Below, piece after piece: positions 61,296 to 64,000 of a DNA stretch of 64,000 nt. The position numbers and the translations under genes were made by a program. The stretch is from an uncultured Gammaproteobacteria bacterium (GTDB taxonomy: Bacteria; Pseudomonadota; Gammaproteobacteria; Magnimaribacterales; Magnimaribacteraceae): the NCBI GenBank assembly GCA_913045055.1, contig CAJWPI010000003.1, forward strand, positions 1-64,000, in the 5' to 3' direction. The notes below the pieces were generated by a model, which saw only the letters and a program-made list of their open reading frames with translations, made no database searches and had not been told where the DNA came from. The number at the start of each line of letters is the position of its first letter. The first letter of the stretch is position 1.

Positions 61296-63113
61296 TTATT
61301 TGAGGTTATTAATCATATCTTCTACAAAATCCTCGACTATGAACAACGGGGGCTCTCCATTGTCTAAAACTGCAGAATGGAAAGATCTTATATCAAATTT
61401 ATTTCCTAATTCTTTCTTTGCTCTTTCACGTAACTCAAGAATCTTTAACATTCCAACTTTATAACTACATGCCTGGCCGGGCCAAACAATATATCTTTCT
61501 ATCTCCGTTACCACTTCGGTGTCTGACATACCGGTGATACTCTTCATATAACTCATTGCCTCTTCTCTTGTCCATCTTTTGTAATGAATACCAGTATCAA
61601 CAACCAGCCTAACAGCTCTAAACAATTCACTTTGTAAAACGCCAAGTTCATCATATAGATTTTCAGCTAACCCTGCTTCAACTGCTAGCTTTTCAGAATA
61701 AAGCGCCCACCCTTCTCCAAATGCAGAAGTGTAATAACCAAACTTCCTGTAAAGAGACAAGGTGTCATTTTCTAGACTTAAAGCATTTTGAAGGTGATGA
61801 CCAGGTATAGCTTCATGAAAAGCTAAAGTTCTCATACTATAAGTGGGAGTTTGTTTTATATCAAAAAGATTAGCATAAAAAACTCCGGGTCTGGAACCAT
61901 CTAAAGCAGGAGACATATAGTAACCTCCTGCTTGATTTTCTTCTGAATATTCAGGAACAGCTCTAACCTCAACCTTAGCTTTTGGTAAAGCAAAAAAGTA
62001 GTCTTTCATTACCTTCTCTGTCTCTTTTACTATCTCTGTATAATCTCTAACTACTATATCCTTTCTATCTGGTGTATCAGGGTATAAGAATTGGGGATCT
62101 TCGTTCATTTGGTTCATTAATTCACCAACACTCAGTTCTTCTGTGTAGCCTAAAGAATTTAGTATTTGCCTCATTCTTAAAGTAATTCTTGCTACTTCAC
62201 TAAGACCAATCCTATGTATATCTTCAGCACTATAATCAGTTGTGGTATAGGATCTGAGTCTTAATGCGTAATATTTATCTCCATCTGGTAATGACCATAC
62301 ACCATGGAGTTTGTTTGCATTCGGAAGCGTTTCTTCCATAAATAATAGCAAACTCTTGAAGGCTGGATTGACGCTCTCTTTTATAGCTAGTTGGACTTCC
62401 TTGTATAAATTATTTTTATCTTCAAGGTCAACTTCAAGTTCTTCAACTTTTCTAAGAAAAACCGTAAATAAAGGATTCTCTTCGTTAGGGTAATTTAGAA
62501 ATTCATTTAATTGTCTTATTACATGATTGAAAACAAATTCTGGAGGAAAAATATTTTGTTTTCTTTGTTCATTAAGAATCTCTAGATTTGCTTCAAATAC
62601 TTCATCAAAAAGATTTAGTCGATCAATGTAATATTTAGCTTCTGAGATATTTCTTATAGGATGAATGTCAGTCATGAATTCAACTATATTTAAATGAAGA
62701 CCCCCTATTTGGTTGATGGGATAGCTATGAAAAGGGAAAAGCTCTTCCTCTTGGATTGTGTTTTCTAGAGAAAAAAGAGCAATTCTTTGTGTAACTTGCT
62801 GGTCTTTAGAAAGTTTTAGAGAATCATAAGATTCTATCATTGCTTTCCTTTCTTTAGCTTTCATCAGATCGATTGATATTTCTTCTAAATCTGTGATAGA
62901 CAATTTTGAAAGATGTCCTGTTGCCCAATTAAACCTATCGACGATACCTAAATAAGTTAGACCCTCTGGAGTATCAGAAAAATCTATTATTAAATTTTTA
63001 GCTAGATAATGATCAATTGAGAAAGGTTTCATATAAAATAAATTAGTTAAATACATCACTCCAAACAAGCAAATTATTCCAAATAAATAGGCTATGTACC
63101 GCAATATTCTCAT
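61296..63113 (-). CDS. DUF885 family metallopeptidase-like protein, membrane-anchored
   Basis: 605 aa with one N-terminal transmembrane helix (about 7-24). The DUF885 zinc site is HEAIPGHH in LAFHEAIPGHHLQNAL, followed by FGEGWALYSEKLA with the downstream glutamate. The protein is otherwise helical. It belongs to the M2/M3-like zincin-like peptidase group with unknown peptide preference; a periplasmic face is inferred. It starts 9 bp after the malate synthase stop. Confidence 0.88.
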   Translation of the reverse strand: MRILRYIAYLFGIICLFGVMYLTNLFYMKPFSIDHYLAKNLIIDFSDTPEGLTYLGIVDRFNWATGHLSKLSITDLEEISIDLMKAKERKAMIESYDSLKLSKDQQVTQRIALFSLENTIQEEELFPFHSYPINQIGGLHLNIVEFMTDIHPIRNISEAKYYIDRLNLFDEVFEANLEILNEQRKQNIFPPEFVFNHVIRQLNEFLNYPNEENPLFTVFLRKVEELEVDLEDKNNLYKEVQLAIKESVNPAFKSLLLFMEETLPNANKLHGVWSLPDGDKYYALRLRSYTTTDYSAEDIHRIGLSEVARITLRMRQILNSLGYTEELSVGELMNQMNEDPQFLYPDTPDRKDIVVRDYTEIVKETEKVMKDYFFALPKAKVEVRAVPEYSEENQAGGYYMSPALDGSRPGVFYANLFDIKQTPTYSMRTLAFHEAIPGHHLQNALSLENDTLSLYRKFGYYTSAFGEGWALYSEKLAVEAGLAENLYDELGVLQSELFRAVRLVVDTGIHYKRWTREEAMSYMKSITGMSDTEVVTEIERYIVWPGQACSYKVGMLKILELRERAKKELGNKFDIRSFHSAVLDNGEPPLFIVEDFVEDMINNLK

Positions 63114-63122
63114 CCTTCTAAC

Positions 63123-64000
63123 TTACTCCTTAAATTCTAAACGTTTGGCATGCAAAATAGGTTCAGTATACCCGCTAGGTTGAACCCTGCCTTGCAAAAC
63201 CAGAGAACAAGCTGCAGAAAAAGCAAGTCCAGAATAATCTGGAGCCATATTGTTATATTCAGGGTCTCCTGCATTCTGCTTATCAACCACTATCGCCATG
63301 CGTTTCATGGTTTCAATTATTTGTTCTTCAGAACAAATACCATGATGTAACCAGTTAGCCATATGTTGACTTGATATTCTGCAAGTAGCTCTATCTTCCA
63401 TTAAACCTATGTTGTTGATATCAAGAACTTTTGAACACCCTACTCCTTGATCAATCCATCGAACTACATAACCCAATATGCCTTGAGCGTTATTATCCAG
63501 TTCATTCTGAATTTCTTGTTTTGTTAAGCTTCTACCTTTTTCTAAGATTGGGATAGACAGCAAGTTATTAATGTCTACTCTAGGTCTGGTGCTTAATAAT
63601 TCTTGCTGTTCTGATACTGATACCTGGTGATAATGCATAACATGCAGGGTGGCTGCAGTGGGAGAAGGAACCCAAGCGCAATTAGCTCCTGCTTCAGGAT
63701 GCATAGTTTTAGTTTGCAACATTTCTAACATTTCATCTGGCATGGCCCACATCCCTTTTCCTATTTGAGCTTGCCCTTTAAAGCCGGTAAGCAAACCGTT
63801 GTCTACATTCCAGTCTTCATAAGCATTTATCCAGGGTTGTTGTTTCATCTCAGCTTTGGGTACCATCGGACCAGCTTCCATACAAGTATGAATCTCGTCT
63901 CCAGTTCTATCTAGAAATCCTGTATTAATGAAAATTACCCTTTCCTTAGCTTCCCTTATACATTCCTTGAGATTGAGAGTAGTTCTTCTTTCTTCATCCA
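63123..64000 (-). CDS. glcB: Malate synthase G, C-terminal part (cut by window edge)
   Basis: The last 292 residues are visible; the N-terminal part lies beyond the right edge. The reading frame stays open to 64000 and opens with [39 protein letters not shown]-type segment [51 protein letters not shown] and [14 protein letters not shown] (catalytic Asp region) match GlcB closely. It condenses glyoxylate and acetyl-CoA to malate. A carboxy-end KRLEFKE replaces the longer E. coli tail. In E. coli the same segment reads LMEDRATLR, so Cys here is a minor change. Confidence 0.96.
   Translation of the reverse strand, partial: DEERRTTLNLKECIREAKERVIFINTGFLDRTGDEIHTCMEAGPMVPKAEMKQQPWINAYEDWNVDNGLLTGFKGQAQIGKGMWAMPDEMLEMLQTKTMHPEAGANCAWVPSPTAATLHVMHYHQVSVSEQQELLSTRPRVDINNLLSIPILEKGRSLTKQEIQNELDNNAQGILGYVVRWIDQGVGCSKVLDINNIGLMEDRATCRISSQHMANWLHHGICSEEQIIETMKRMAIVVDKQNAGDPEYNNMAPDYSGLAFSAACSLVLQGRVQPSGYTEPILHAKRLEFKE

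Noticed and set aside
1-64000. tRNA, rRNA, insertion sequences, integrase or phage genes
   Set aside because: None seen on reading both strands; a covariance-model tRNA search would be the decisive check.

Overview
The window looks like a piece of a streamlined, low-G+C (about one third by eye) marine gammaproteobacterium, most reminiscent of the SAR86 lineage. That placement is inference. It rests on a Gram-negative porin, several lipobox lipoproteins, PhoB-type 11-bp phased operators, a LexA operator of the gamma/betaproteobacterial CTGT-N8-ACAG type, very short or overlapping intergenic gaps, and an unusual density of short-chain dehydrogenases, crotonases, acyl-CoA dehydrogenases and Rieske-type enzymes. 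I saw no rRNA, tRNA, insertion sequence, CRISPR array or prophage.

Layout. 1-5.6 kb is a phosphate/polyphosphate island: a porin (cut by the left edge) divergent from ppk2-ppx, then phoB-phoR, a TagD-like cytidylyltransferase, and a gene-poor stretch. That stretch carries a long array of Pho-box half-sites, a 34-codon ORF and a terminator. 5.6-10.7 kb holds unrelated single genes: a serine hydrolase lipoprotein with SixA, a TauD-family dioxygenase, a glutamine amidotransferase, and a crotonase with an isoaspartyl peptidase. 10.8-27.4 kb is a large catabolic region. One plus-strand operon is SDR / crotonase / acyl-CoA ligase / SDR. A second is extradiol-type dioxygenase / SDR / FAD hydroxylase / atypical SDR, divergent from a fumarylacetoacetase-family hydrolase. 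A nine-gene minus-strand operon runs DUF3237 / SDR / SDR / Rieske oxygenase / Rieske ferredoxin / crotonase / lipoprotein / DUF35 / thiolase-like. Together these could activate, hydroxylate, ring-open and shorten an aromatic, alicyclic or steroid-like acid, but the substrate is unknown.

27.4-42.7 kb is mixed: an MFS or nucleotide-carrier-like membrane protein, YwaF, VOC, a ferritin-like protein with a tiny membrane partner, a nitronate monooxygenase-like enzyme, M3 and S9 peptidases, a DUF3445 haem protein, a carotenoid oxygenase, a double DsbA-like protein and an esterase. 42.7-50.6 kb is a minus-strand cluster with two paralogous PHP-like DUF3604 lipoproteins flanking an acyl-CoA dehydrogenase, plus a PpiC-like protein and HupE/UreJ. 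At 50.7 kb a near-ideal SOS promoter drives a small membrane protein and a 40-residue basic protein. 51.1-53.5 kb is an acyl-CoA dehydrogenase pair with complementary motifs. The rest holds an amidohydrolase, a PhoD-like phosphatase, sugar-nucleotide enzymes (LegB-like, Ugd), YjbQ, a cytochrome-c/PQQ dehydrogenase, TSUP, DUF885 and the 3' part of malate synthase G.

The two most interesting signals are the SOS-controlled small-protein pair (50.70-51.04 kb) and the Pho-box array with its small transcript (5.25-5.59 kb). Neither matches a system I can name.
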